Numbered from the stretch's first letter, positions 10,730-23,178 are shown. The stretch is 64,000 bases of DNA from Dipteronia dyeriana (GCA_032871835.1 CM065300.1:8203768-8267767); one strand, 5' to 3'. Notes: generated by a model from the letters alone, not told the origin. Numbers and translations: made by a program.

Positions 10730-12573
10730 ATGGTAGGAAGCAGAAGCAATTTCGAGAATGGCCAAAAGATCTCCGGATAACTTCCATGTTGGCAGTACCT
10801 CGCAGGATCCTGCTACAAACACGGAGAGCCAACCCATACTCCTGGTAGGGATCCAGCAAGTTCCTCCGACCAGCAGAGACTTGACACTACGCTTTCGAGA
10901 GGCGCTGCAACAATTGGTGGCAGACGCAGCAAAGGAATGAGTTGATTTACTGGCTGCAGAAGCACAAACTCCTAACCTTCAACTGGTAAGACTCCGTTCG
11001 GTTGTAGTAGGACCAGAAATAAATACACCAGAAACTGGAAGGAACACAACCCTAATCAATCAGTCTGAATGTGAAACATCTGAAGAGGAACGACCACGCC
11101 AGAAGCAGAACCAGGATCAGACAGTACGTGCTAGACATCGCAAATATGACCGGCACAGAGATCGGTCGTCATCAGAAGATAATGATTGACACCATCACAA
11201 GCTCCATCACGGAGTCACACGAGAAACCCGGCATCAAAGTGAAAAGCTATAAAGAATGACAGTCACCCAACGGTTCAACCGTCGGGGTAGCCCGGTGGGA
11301 GACAGAGATGTTATAATCCAGAGCCTAACTCAAGAAGTTGATAACAATATGTGTCAAATGGATGCACTGGTCAGAAGTTATGGGTATAATGATTTATCTG
11401 ATGACGACTCTGACAGTCCATTCACCAAGAAAATCCTGCGGACCTCATTCCTAGAAAGGTTCAGGATGTCACACGTGGAGCAATTTAAGAAAGATACAGA
11501 TCCAAAAGAGCACGTGAGATGCTATAAAAGTGTCATGGCTCAGTATGCCCATAGTGATCCCTTACTATGTCTCAACTTTCTAAAAACTCTGGGAGATATG
11601 GGTTCAAGGTGGTTCGGGATATTACCCCTAGCAAGTATCAGAAATTTCAATGAACTGAGCAGGGGCTTTTCAAGGCAATTTCTGAATAATGTTCACATGA
11701 AAAAGTCAGTAGCTCACATTCTCAAATAAAGCAAGGAAATGATGAGTCACTGAAGAAATACTTAGGAAGATTCGGTCAAGCAGTGTCAGAAATTGGCAGC
11801 GCAAACGATGAAGCAATAATTGTTGCATTCATCAACAACTTGCAGAATGGTCGGCTATCTTTTGATTTAAGGAGAGCCCTGCTGACTAGATATGCAGACA
11901 TGATGGATATGACGGGAGGATACACACTAGCCGAGGAAGAAGAATTGGCCACCGGAGGATGCCATATGCATAAAGGAAAACCAACAGAAGGATGTCGAGC
12001 CTAAGGGCCAGAACCAGAAGGGAAAACAGAAGGGAAATGGCAAAGAAAAAAGCAAGGACGGGGGTAATAGGTGTAATGCTGAACAGACCACCAAGAAGTA
12101 TCGAGGTAGATACACCAATTACACCCCTCTTCATAAAAAAACAGGAGAAAATCCTGGTCATTCTAGGAACAAAGAATATGGTACAAGAGCCACGCTGATA
12201 ATCTCAGTTTGCTCGGCGAGACACAACCAAATACTGTCGGTTCCACAAGGAAACCGGTTATGAAACCTCCAAGTGTTACCAGCTCAGAGATTACATAGAA
12301 ACCCTCATTCGGGAAGGACATCTACATGATGTGATTTTGAGAAGGGATGAAAAATCAGAAGCAAAGAAAGAGATCAGGACCGATCACGCCTCTGGTCAAA
12401 ATCAAAAGGCCAGTCCAGAGGCCAATCAAGTAATACACACGATATTTGGAGGACCATCCACTGGAAGAAGTAACCGAGAACGAATTCAGGAAATCAGAGA
12501 AGCAGTAGAAGCAAGAAATAACTTTGATGTAAACTCGGTCGAGCCAGACCCGAAGAGGGTAAAGGAAGGATGA
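10730..12573 (+). pseudogene. gag of the Tat element
   Basis: Gag would form the virus-like particle. A retrotransposon gag domain is readable at about 11434-11729, with LNFLKTLGDMGSRWF and FNELSRGFSRQFL. Further on are a knuckle-like stretch YCRFHKETGYETSKCYQL (about 12231-12285), in which the usual histidine of GHxT is Tyr, and the VIHTIFGGPS motif typical of Tat gag C-termini near 12430. An early ATG is at 10735, but stops and frame changes (for example at about 10938, 11727 and 12002) break it into several ORFs. Confidence 0.82.
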
Positions 12574-12589
12574 GACCTAATAACATTCA

Positions 12590-13460
12590 CAGAAGCAGAC
12601 TCACATGGCGTCGATATTCGGCCAAATGACACATTGGTCATAAGTGCTCGGATCGGTCACCGAAAAGTCAGGAGAATCCTGATAGATAATGGAAGCTCAA
12701 CAAATATCCTCAATGTAGCCGTCTACGATCAACTCAGGTTAGACCGAAAAGACCTACAACCCTTCCATACCCCACTCAGAGGATTCGGGGGAGTTGAGGT
12801 CAGGTCACTCGGGACGGTAAAGCTACCTGTAAAGATTGGAGTAGCACCTTGCCAGAGAACTGTACTGCTTGACTTCATGGTGGTAGACTTGGAGAATTGG
12901 CCATATAATGCACTATTGGGATGGCCATTCCTGAATAAAACTAAGGCCATAACAGCCACTTATGCCTTAATGATGAAATTCCCGACCGAACATAGGGTCG
13001 AGGTAGTCAAAGGATCTCAGGAGATGGCCCGAAGAGCTAACCTGTCAGTATACAAGGACAAGAATGAACAGGTTTGCACTATAACACAGTCGAGACAGAA
13101 CGAAAAGCCCCTATCGTTCGAATTCGATCCAAGAGAAGGGCCGAATGAATCCAAAACTGAACCGATGCCCTAAAAGAAGATGAACCAGACAAAAAGGTCA
13201 AGATCGAGGCCAACCTGGAAGGAAGAGTCAAACAAAGCCTCATTGATCTACTTAAAGAATACATGGATGTGTTAGATTGGAGTCATGAAGACATGGTCGG
13301 GATAGATGCTCGAATAATATCCCATCATCTCACAGTAGACCCAAATGCAAAACCGGTGATACAAAAGAGAAGATCATTCAATCTTGAAAGAAGCCAGGCG
13401 ATCAAACATGAAGTAGAGAAACTACTCGTTGTATGATCAATTAGAGAGGTCAATTACCCT
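12590..13460 (+). pseudogene. Protease region of the Tat pol
   Basis: ILIDNGSSTNIL (about 12681-12716) is the aspartic protease active site in the DNGSS form usual for Tat elements, followed by the flap and LLGWPFLNKTKA. The frame is open at 12634-13173, then breaks before the reverse transcriptase. The linker at about 13180-13440 reads as normal pol sequence in shifted frames. It would release mature Gag and Pol proteins. Confidence 0.85.
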
Positions 13461-14620
13461 CAATGGGTGGCTAATGTAGTCCTCGTCCAAAAGAAGAATG
13501 GACAGTGGAGGATGTGCGTAGATTTCACAGATCTGAACAAGGCATGCCCGAAAGATAGCTTTCCACTTCCAAGGATAGATCAGTTGGTGGACGCTACATC
13601 AGGTCATGAGTTACTCAGTTTCATGGATGCTTACTCGGGGTATAACCAGATCAGGATGAACAAGGCTGACGAAGAAAAAACAGCATTCACAACTGATCAG
13701 GGTTTGTACTGATATACTGTAATGCCCTTTGAATTGAAAAATGCAGGAGCAACTTATCAAATGTTGGTCAACAAAATCTTTTCACGGCAAATAGGAAGGA
13801 ACATGGAAGTATACATTGACGACATATTGACCAAGAACATCACAGCAGACAAGCATACTTCAGATCTGCGGGAAACGTTTGATGTCTTGAGGAGATACCA
13901 AATGAAGCTAAATCCAAATAAGTGTTTATTCGGGGTTCCTTCAGGAAGATTCCAGGGTTTTCAAGTCCATCAAATAGGAATCGAAATCAACCCTGAGAAG
14001 ATCTAGGCCCTACAGAGAATGACTTCACAGAGGACACTCAAAGAAGTACAGCGCCTAACAAGATGTCTGGCTTCCTTAGGAAGATTCATCTCAAAAGCCA
14101 CAGACAGATATGCACCATTTTTCAAAGTAATCAGAAAAGGGAAAGGACTTGAATGGAATGAAGAGTGTGAACATGCATTCTTAAAAATTAAAGAGTACTT
14201 AGGACAGGCTCCCATCCTCTCAAAACCTCAGATGGGGGAGACACTCCAATTGTACTTGTCAATTACAGAACTGCCAGCAAGCTCAGTTCTAGTCAGAACA
14301 GAAGATGGAATACAAAATCCAGTGTACTACACCAGCAAGGCACTTCTACCGGTTGAGACCAGATATTCACAGACAGAAAAGATTGGTCTGGCACTAGTTT
14401 CAGCAGTAAGAAAGCTAAGGCCATACTTCCAGGCTCATACAATCCAGGTTCTCACCGATTGCCCATTGAAGCAGATTTTACAGAAGCCTGAAATTTCAGG
14501 GAGATTAACCAAATGGGCAATTGAGCTAAGTGAATTCGATATCCACTACATCCCCAGGACATCTCTCAAAGGGCAAGCAGTGGTAGATTTCATAGCAGAA
14601 TTCACAGAACCAAACCTAGA
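13436..14620 (+). pseudogene. Reverse transcriptase and first RNase H
   Basis: RT motifs VQKKNGQWRMCVDF, FMDAYSGYNQI, MPFELKNAGATYQ and VYIDDIL (about 13808-13828) are readable. A TGA at 13710-13712 replaces the expected residue of GLYCY, and a TAG at 14004-14006 splits the thumb. RNase H follows, with VYYTSKALLPVETRY (about 14323-14367) and YFQAHTIQVLTDCPLK. The catalytic YIDD is intact but the ORF is not. Confidence 0.92.
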
Positions 14621-14633
14621 AGCAAGAAAGATG

Positions 14634-15120
14634 TTGGGTAAAAGCTTCATATGGAAATTGTATGTTGATGGCTCTTCAAACACTCATGGCAGCGGGGCAA
14701 GGATTGTAGTATGCACTCCAGAAAGAGATGATGTCGAGAGTGCCATGAGGTTCAACTTTAAAGCAACCAGTAATCAAGCCGAGTACGAGGCGCTACTAGC
14801 TGGACTCAGAGTCTGTATAGCTCTCGGGGCAGATGAGGTTGAGATATTTAATGATTCACAGGTAGTTGTCAACCAAGTTCTAGACGAGTACCAAGCAAAG
14901 GATGAAGGCATGATAATCTACCGTGACATTGTGAAACATCTCCTCCAAAAATTTAAAAAATATAAGATTACTTAGATCCCCAAGGAGGAGAATGAAAAGG
15001 CAGACGTATTATCCAAGCTAGCGTCAGCAACAACCACAATCAGGTCAAAGACTATTCTGGTTGCACGTCTTCTTAAATCAAGCACGGCTGAACCAAGAAA
15101 CTTGGAAATTTTAAAAATCT
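14634..15120 (+). pseudogene. Second (archaeal-type) RNase H domain
   Basis: LYVDGSSNTHGSGARIV (about 14658-14708) gives the first catalytic Asp. SNQAEYEALLAGL (about 14770) and IFNDSQVVVNQV supply further acidic residues, and EENEKADVLSKLAS gives the last Asp. This domain was acquired by Tat elements in addition to the retroviral RNase H. A TAG at about 14973-14975 interrupts it. Confidence 0.87.
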
Positions 15121-15140
15121 GAACACCGTCAGACGGTAGA

Positions 15141-16375
15141 ATGACTCATCTAAAAAGATTCCTTGAAGAAGATGTACTCCCGAAAGATCCCTTTCAAGTA
15201 AAACGCATCAGGTATAGATCGGCCATGTACACCTTGGTTGGAGGAGAACTATACAGAAGGAGGTATTCCCGAACACTCCAAAGATGTGTATCAGAGGAAG
15301 ATGCATATCAGATATTACAGAAAATCCATGGAGGAGTTTGCAGAAACCACACTGGGGGTAAAAGTTTGGCACACAAGGTACTCAGGCAAGGCTATTATTG
15401 GCCTACTCTATTCTCAGATGCACAGCAGTGTTCAGAAAGTTGCAGTACTTGCCAAAGGATTGCTAATGACATCCGAAAATCCCCTGAGCAGCTTAGAAAC
15501 CTCACGTTCCCATGGCCATTTTTCATGTGGGGCTTGAATCTAATCGGCCCAATGCCAGCCGGGACAGGGGGTGGAGCGAAGTATGCAATAGTAGCCGTTA
15601 ACTATTTCACGAAGTGGGTAGAAGCTGAAGCATTAGTGCACGTCACAGAAGCAAACACCACAAATTTCATGAAAAAGAATATACTTTATAGATTTGGAGT
15701 CCCAAACACTATAATCACAGACAACGGCACCCAGTTCGATAACTTGAAATTCAGACAGCTGTGCAAAGAGTACCAGATTGCCAAATACTATACCACACAT
15801 GCCCACCCTCAGACAAATGGGCAGGTGGAAGCAGTGAACAAAATCATCAAGCACACAATCAAAGCAAAGCTAGATGCCAAGTAAGGAAGCTGGGTTGAAA
15901 AGCTTCACGAAGTGTTATGGGCGTATCGGACAACAGCAAGAACTTCAACAGGAGAAACTCCATTCACTTTAGCGTTTGGAACAGAAGTTGTTATTCCTAT
16001 AGAAATGTCATAAACATCACCCCGGGTCAGGCTATACGATGAAGAGAAGAACGTTGATATGCTATTACAAAGTCTAGATGAACTAGAAGAGAAAAGGGAG
16101 AAATCCCGAATACGAAATATGGCATATCAGCAAAGGGTAGCTCGCCACTACAACTCTCACGTTCGGGTCAGAAAATTCCAGCTAGGAGATCTGGTACTCA
16201 GAAAGATGTCATTGAACACAAAAAATAAAGTTGCAGGTTCCCTGGCTAATAAATGGGAAGGCCCATATAAAATTGAAGGAATAGCTGGTCATGGGGCATA
16301 CTAGATTTCACGACCTAATGGAGAGGTTTTACCCCGACCATGCAATGCCCAATATCTGAAAATTTTCTATCCTCA
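15141..16375 (+). pseudogene. Integrase with a substituted first catalytic residue
   Basis: The HHCC zinc finger is visible (CSESCSTCQ). In the core, ITDNGTQFD and the Glu of GQVEAVNKII are present. The first Asp, normally in WGxDxxGP, is Asn here (WGLNLIGPMP, codon AAT at 15537-15539). Stops at 15882-15884, about 16010 and 16302 break the C-terminal part, which still shows a GPYKIEGI-type module. The protein would insert cDNA into the genome; this copy is inactive on two counts. Confidence 0.92.
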
Positions 16376-16920
16376 ATGTTTTTTATTCTTTTTTCTAGTT
16401 AGGACAATTTTAGTTAGGATAAATATTAACTGAAATTTATAATTGTATTGATTTTGCAGTTATGAATAAAAAATCACTCGGGATTTCCGAAACAAAAGCA
16501 TCAAACTCGAGATTTCCAAAAGAAATCATATGATAATAAGAGCATATGGAAGACAAGCATGATAATAAGAACATGCAAATAGAATACTCGGAACCATTAA
16601 ATCCAGAATGGGCGGAGAAGCTCGAAGGAGCATGCCAGCCGAGCAAGGTCAAAACGACCTTCATAAAAAAGACAAACCCGATGCACTAGCTCGGGACGCT
16701 ATCGGGAATAATTCCGGTGAAATACGTAGCTGTGTTATGCAATTCAAAAAGCTTAACAATTCGGTAAACCGTTGTACATAAAAACTGGGGAGACGTCCTT
16801 GGTAATGTGTAAGGACTCGAACATATGATCATGGTGAGCCTTGATGTAATGTTTGGGTAGCAACCGAGTATGAAACACGTATAAACTTGCCTGTTTTAAG
16901 ATGACTCGGTTAATAATAAA

Positions 16921-17215
16921 GAGTCAGTTTAATAAGATACCTAGCAATTAAGTTATTTGGGTAACTACCGGTTTAATAAGATACTCGATTAAGTTACCCG
17001 AACATCAAAGAGCCAGTTTAATAAGATACTTGGTAATTAAAGTTATTTGGGTAACTACCGATATAATAAGATATTCGGTTAAGTTACCCGAACATCGAAG
17101 AGCCAGTTTAATAAGATACTTGGTGATTAAAGTTGTCCAAGTAACAACCGGTTTAATAAGATACTCGGTTAAGTTACCCAAATATGTCAGTTTAATAAAG
17201 TACTCGGTAACAATC
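16921..17215. repeat. Minisatellite of about 89-bp units in the Tat 3' region
   Basis: Units starting GAG(T/C)CAGTTTAATAAGATAC begin at 16921, 17010 and 17100, with a degenerate fourth at 17186. Each unit also contains an internal near-duplicate of TTTAATAAGATACT. It lies between integrase and the antisense gene. Confidence 0.9.
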
Positions 17216-17373
17216 AAGAAGTTGAGTGATTAAAGCTAATCAAAGTCATTTAGAAAAACTTGGAATTTTATTGATTTTAGAGAAGGGTTACAAATTCCTT
17301 ACAATAAAGAATCAAAGAATTTCTAAGAAATTCTACAATTCTACAAAAATTAAGGTTGCGAGGATTTCGAGCC

Positions 17374-20249
17374 CTAGCCAATACTCGGGTCTGGCACCAT
17401 TTCGTATTCGCGGAGCAGACTTTCGTTAGAAGGCCAAGCAATTGTGTCTACTGAGTCATCCATCCATTGGCTGTAATCCTCTCCTGGGATCAGCCCGACA
17501 TCAAGCTCCACACCCTTCATGACCGACTCTTGACTGGCATAGAAGGTTGAGAGGGAGTGGTCGGGTGGAATCTCTAAATGCATAGGATGGGGCTTATTGC
17601 CTCTGCTACGACAGTAAGCTCTTCATTACTTCATCTGAGTTCGAAGAGACTCCAAGGACCGATCCACATGATGTTTGATTGACAGCTCCCAATTGGTTCG
17701 GGCCTTCTCAATTGCCCGATTCTTGACTTTAAAGAATTCGCCAGTTGAAACCAACCCTCGTTAAAACTCCTGAAAGAGAAGAGCATCGTAGGCAGAGGAT
17801 CTCTTGAAACGATCTACCCCTTGTACTTCAAGTTCCAGCCTGACCTCTCGGGATAAGGATTCGACTGTCAACGCTTGACGCTCTAGATCTTCAATTTTCC
17901 GCTCATACGCTGACTTAGACTGCTCTGCTTCCTGCTCGGCCTTGAGCATTGATTCCTAGGCATAAGACAATAAGTTCTGAAGTGATATTGCTTTCTCTTC
18001 TGCCGAAGAAGCCCTTTCCTCTGCCTCCATCTTCTTTGCTAGACAGTGGTCGGCAAAAATCTGCGCAGAACCAACCTCCTGTTGATAAGCCGCTTCGACC
18101 TGAGCTCGGTTATCCTCACTTTCCTTTAGATGAGCCTCCAAACGCCTTATTCGATCAGCTTGATGTTGTAGCGTCTGAATTAGCTCAGCGAATTCGGCCA
18201 CCATCTGCAAAAGAATACAATTAGAAATCTGGCAAACAAGCAAAAAATTAAAGGAGTTAGGGGTAGCTTAAATAAGATGTGCCATTAAAAACATTTTGAA
18301 GACGTTCGATCAGAGAGCCATCCCGAAAACTGCTCCAATGGTCTTCCCGATGAAAGCCCGACCAGATGACATCTCTCGCAGCATATCCTAGGGAGAATGA
18401 TGTGAAGGAACCCCCGAGGGTTCAGCCCCTAGATTTTCAACCTCGGGGGAGGGGAACCCCTGTTCTGCTCCGAAGCCTCCACATCCGCCGATACTCCAAC
18501 ATCAGCACTCGGGTAAGCCTCAGCCACAATATCTTCATCGCTGGAGTCGAGGAAAATGACCACCCGAGAAACCTTGAGAGGACGAGTTGGAGAGCTGATT
18601 GCCTTCCGTTTCTCACCCCGAGAACAGGGGAAACTGATATCAGCTGCGGGATCCTCCTGAGTATCATCCCGGAAGGCTTTAAAAAATTCAGGACCTATAG
18701 GTACTTATCCCATGGAGGAATTACCTCCATCACCGGCGTCAGTCTACTCGGCAGGCTCCTCATCGACGCCTTCACTTTTCCTTGGCCGATCTACAGGCAG
18801 CTGAGTATCTGTCGGGCCACTCGGACCCCTAGTCTCCCCAGCCGTCGGTTGAAAAACGTCCTCAGGGACATCTTCGGGAATATTCTCTTCAGCGGCATCA
18901 GTCTCTTCATCAGACTCAGGTGGGGCGATGCCTTCATCACCTTGACGAGAAGCCTCTTTCTAAATCGCCTGAATAATTGACTTCACTTGGCGAGCCTGAA
19001 GATCGCAGACGACGTCCGTATCAAACACTAGAAGAAAAAAAGAACCACGTCAGAATGCAAAACAAAAAATATATATAACAATGAAAGGAAAAGGTTGCAA
19101 AAATCACTTACATCGTCAACGTTGGCCCAAAATCTTTTCGAAGAAGCCGAACTCAATCATCTTCGACTCAACGAAGAGATAAGTTTTGCTCATTTTCCCC
19201 AAAGTGCGAACCGCTGCCCGAGCAAGTCTGGTCAGCTCCGCATCACTATACTCGATTTCCTTCTTGTTCCAAATCTCGGGGGAACAGAAGAAACGGGGGA
19301 CTTTCAACACCGTTTGAGTACCCCAGCCGAAACAGTAACTTCGAGCCCGAGACTCCCTCCGGTAAAAAACCAACTGTTCTTCCAGAACTTGTTGGATATA
19401 GGGAATCCTTATATAAAACCCCTCTTTTTAGGGTCATCAGAGATGTCAGCCTCCCGACTCACCTTTGTCCCCTCGGGGACCCAACCATCTGGCAGATTAG
19501 ATATAAGGAAGTAAGTTCTCGTCTTACCAAACTGCCTAAGCATGAAGAAGTGCCTGATTTCATCCGGGGAAGGCGACGACAAATTCATCCGGTTGTACAT
19601 GTTCCATATGTATATCAAAATTTTATAGATGTTTGGGGCCAACTGAGCCGGAGCAGTCCTTGCTTCAGCCAGAAACCAGGCAATAAAGCTGAAGGGGAAG
19701 AGTGGTGCCACAACAGAGCATGGATCCGTAGATTGCCACCATGCCCGGGGGAGGATTCCACACAGCTCTATCACCCGCTGGAATCAGAGTGACCGAGTTG
19801 GGCAGATAAAATCGGGAACGATGCTTTCCTATCTCATCAGCCTCGACCACATTCGGTTCGGTGTCATACCCATTCGGGCGGTCAGCAGAAATAGAAAGAC
19901 GAGACGTCCTGAACGCCTTTTCAACTTCGTTCTCGTTGACAGTATGCTCCCTGATTAGAATATCGTCTAAGTTGTGTTTACGGACTGCACTCCTACTTTG
20001 ATGTTTTCCCATCCTTCGAAGAGGTGCCATGTGGTCAGAAATATCAGAATCAGAACTAAATGAAGAACTCGATACAGGGCTAAAAGTGACGTCAGAGTGA
20101 AGTCCTGAAACATCAACTTCTAGAAGTTGAGGTTTATCTATAGGGATTTCCACCAGTAATCGTCTAATACAAGAAACTAACTGAAACTCCCCATGTTCTA
20201 ATACGTCGAGAGCGACATTAAAAAGACGATGACGGGAAGATGGCTCCAT
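17374..20249 (-). pseudogene. Antisense ORF of the Tat element (putative 'gypsy-type transposon' domain protein)
   Basis: On the minus strand an ORF starts at ATG 20249 with a Ser/Asp-rich N-terminus, then SRFYLPNSVTLIPAGDRAVW. In a shifted frame it continues through WFLAEARTAPAQLAPNIYK and HFFMLRQFGKTRTYFLISN. This resembles the Pfam 'putative gypsy type transposon' domain found in extra ORFs of plant Ty3/gypsy elements. A good GT-AG intron spans 19028-19111. The next exon is acidic (about 18700-19027). After a second likely intron, an exon from about 18206 encodes a coiled coil (FAELIQTLQHQADRIRRLEA onward). At least one frameshift (near 19720-19750) and several stops make it a pseudogene. 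Extra antisense ORFs at this position are known in the Tat lineage; their function is unknown. Confidence 0.72.
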
Positions 20250-20743
20250 TAGAAACTAACCTTGAATAAAGAATTGATAAGATCTTCAACGGAGAGTCAC
20301 GACTATCTGTAAAAAATATAGGTTAGAGAAAAGTTCTTTCAGCTGCAAATTGTTCCAAATGAACCAGTACAATCTAAGACGAAGAATTTAAAGAGGAAAC
20401 GGCACGAAACCCTAGGTTTTCAAGGCAGGAAGTAATGATGATGAGGTTTGATGATGTAGGCAGTGCATGGGAAGACGCATAGGTCGTTTCTCTTAAATAA
20501 CCTCGAAAAATGAAGAGGTAAAGTACACGTGTCAAAACAAGAACTAGCCTCAGCCGTTAGAACTTCAAAGCGTCGCCGTCATTAAAGATCTCGCGTGAGG
20601 GGGCGAATTGAATTTGCAGGTTCATCATTAAGACACGCCATCATGACAAGACATCAACCCAGAAACTGAAAGGATATTGAAAATTAATTAAAATACTTTT
20701 GCCCGAAGAAACCTTGTTCAGCAAAAATATTTTAACGGGGTAT

Positions 20744-21604
20744 TGTCGTATGTGAATTTTACCAGACGTACACGTCATTGACAGAGAGGATAAAATTTCC
20801 ATGTGGACGTCCAAATAGACACTTAGGAAACGTCTTACAATGCATCATTAAAGAAAAGAGGCCCGAGTAGACAGGTATTAAAACAAGACCTGCATCAATT
20901 AAACATACTCGGGGCAAGCAGAATGTATTTTCTACTCGGGATCAAGAGACATCACTCGGGACCAGCACGCATCATATCCTACTCGGGATAAACATGACAA
21001 CCGAGTAGGAAGCCTAGCAAGTAGTTCACAAGTTGAGTCACGCAAGGATCCTTATCAAAGGACTCTAAAGAAGAAAGAGAATGTCAAGCATAAAGGGATC
21101 CTTATCCGAGAACACCTCTATTTCCTCAAAAAGACTACGCTCTTATAAGGAAATAAGTCCTAATCGGACTACATTACTAAAATCACATTCGATCTCAAAA
21201 CAAGTCTCCGAAACAGGAAAGACAATCTACTTCGAACAAGAAACCAAATCACAATTAAATGCAAAGATCTTTTATTACTTGTACAAAGCAGATTAGGGTT
21301 CTATAAACATATAAATAGACCCATAATCTCGTCCGAAAAAAGATATAGACGAGCATACACAACAATCATAAGTAGAATACAGAGAGAAGAAAGAGAAATT
21401 GAGAATTGTAATAAGTTTTATCATATTGGATTTTGGCTTGGTTGGTTATTCAACCACCCGTGGATGTTTCTCCGGTCATCGGAGTTTTACCACGTAAAAT
21501 ACTAGTGTCCGGTTATTTCTCTTTCTCTTTCTCTTTCTCTTTGCAAACAGCTGAAATCCAATTCTTGTTGACTTTTTACATCCTGCCAAAAACGCACGTC
21601 AACA
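20744..21604 (+). repeat. 3' LTR
   Basis: Near-identical to 9828-10682. It starts TGTCGTATGTG and ends CGTCAACA. It has one more CTTTCT unit than the 5' LTR near 21525-21540. The sequence just upstream (AACGGGGTAT) is a weak polypurine tract. Confidence 0.92.
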
Positions 21605-21709
21605 ACCTCAACTAAACTTATAAATTCAACCTACAAAAGATGCAACAATAACAACAGATTAAATTATATACAAAGTAACAAAACAACAGAAATATCCAAT
21701 AAGACCTAG

Positions 21710-22189
21710 TAATGGTGTCAAAATGGACTGGCCCGGCCCATTAGGCACGGCCTGGCTAGGTCCGTTTTCGAAACGGGTCGGGCCTGGTCCAGCACGCACC
21801 GCTGTGCGTGCTGGACCAGGCCCGACCCGTTTTTGAAAACTGAGGCCCGGCCCGGCTGTGCCAGGCCGGTCCGCGTGCCTGGTCCGGCGGGCCGGTCCAT
21901 AGGATGTGATTTAAAAATAATAATAATAATAATAAATAAATAAAACAACAGTTGATGTCACAGACTGACGGGCCGGTCTGACAGGCCGGTCCAGAGGCCT
22001 GGCACGCCGGCTAGGCGTGCCTGGAGGGCCGACTCGCCGGACCTTGTACCCCCGGCCCAGCACGCGGCCTGCCATGGACCTGGCCTCGGCCTGGTCCACT
22101 TCCTTTACAGGCCGTACAAAGCACGGCCCGTGAGATTCATGGACCAGCCGAACCGACCTGTCTTGGGCCGATCCATTATTACACCGCTA
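21710..22189. mobile_element. GC-rich non-autonomous hAT element (480 bp)
   Basis: The ends are TAATGGTGTCAAAATGG and, reversed, TAGCGGTGTAATAATGG. They are flanked by AGACCTAG (21702-21709) and GGACCTAG (22190-22197), an 8-bp target duplication with one change, as hAT transposases make. The interior is packed with GGCCCGG/GGCCGG motifs and a near-perfect hairpin (21771-21832). It codes for nothing; ORFs here are artefacts of the repeats. Confidence 0.87.
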
Positions 22190-22197
22190 GGACCTAG

Positions 22198-23178
22198 ACA
22201 ACTAGTCTAGACTTGTCCAAGAACCTATCCAATAGCCGGAACTAGCTTCCTTAAATTTATGGAGACCATGTCTAGTAACTTTTTAAAATAAATATAAATA
22301 ACAAAAAATTGATATAAAAATTTAAAAAACTTAACTTTATATTTAAAAAAAAATCAGGTTTTGGCCATGTCCCTCCCAACCTCCAACTCTCCGATTAGTT
22401 TCACCACTATCAATAGTTTTAGACCATCTCCAATGCATATGTCAATGTTAAATTTAGCATAAAAAATAGTAAAATATTATATTTGATACATCATTTAAAT
22501 ATTATACTTTAATGATTAATTATATTTAAATTAAAAAAAAATATATTATTTAAAATCATAAAAGTTTTTTTTATTATTTAAAATTATAAAAGTCGATAAA
22601 CCGGAAGAGTCTTGGTTTTCAACATTAAGAGTGTATGTTTTTTAGTTTTTGTCTCCTCGTGTCAACTTTTTAGGTAAGAATAAGTTGTTGGGTATAATTA
22701 AAAGTATTTATATATATTTTTTCGGCCTTTTTTTTTACTAAGAAAACGTTTGTTATTTAGAGTGATAGTGTGATACTATTTAATTTTAGTCCAAATATAT
22801 TTTTAAAAATTCATCCCAAATGATCATTCACCATTTTATCTCAAAATGACAAAATCTACATTTTAACTCACCGTGTCCGTGTGCCGCTTACTTTTATTAA
22901 TTCTAAGATGTGTTTATACTTTATAGGAATTAATCTTATCATGATTAGGCCGCAACCCAATTGGTATCAGATATATATATAATATAAATTCCATGTTATT
23001 TGGAATGAATTTTTGGAAAAAAAAAATTGGCTTAAGTTTATTTCATTAACCTAATCCATGCCACAAATTAATATATGGATTTTCTTTCGTACTATTTTGA
23101 TTTATTTATTTTAGAACATCAACCTAGAAAAAAATGGCACCTAATTAATCTCCTTTTTAAAGGTTTATCTCTCTTTTC
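22198..23178. other. AT-rich spacer
   Basis: No gene was seen. A CATCTCCAATGC motif near 22427, common at the ends of plant MITEs, hints at an old element, but no matching second end was found. The last part is the promoter of the next gene. Confidence 0.5.

Larger units (their letters stand above)
9828..21604 (+). mobile_element. Ty3/gypsy retrotransposon, Tat lineage, full length but decayed
   Basis: It is bounded by LTRs 9828-10682 and 20744-21604 and flanked by ACCTT (9823-9827) and ACCTC (21605-21609), a 5-bp target duplication with one change. Internal order is gag, protease, RT, RNase H, a second RNase H of archaeal type, integrase, then about 4.4 kb before the 3' LTR holding tandem repeats and an antisense gene. 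The second RNase H and the long 3' region with extra ORFs are hallmarks of the Tat lineage of chromovirus-unrelated plant Ty3/gypsy elements. Every gene carries stops or frameshifts. By hand count the LTRs differ at about 29 of 855 positions plus one 6-bp CTTTCT unit, indicating a moderately old insertion. Confidence 0.93.

Noticed and set aside
18366..18980. 204-residue plus-strand ORF in the Tat 3' region
   Set aside because: Opposite strand of the acidic exon of the antisense gene; no recognisable domain and unlike codon usage.
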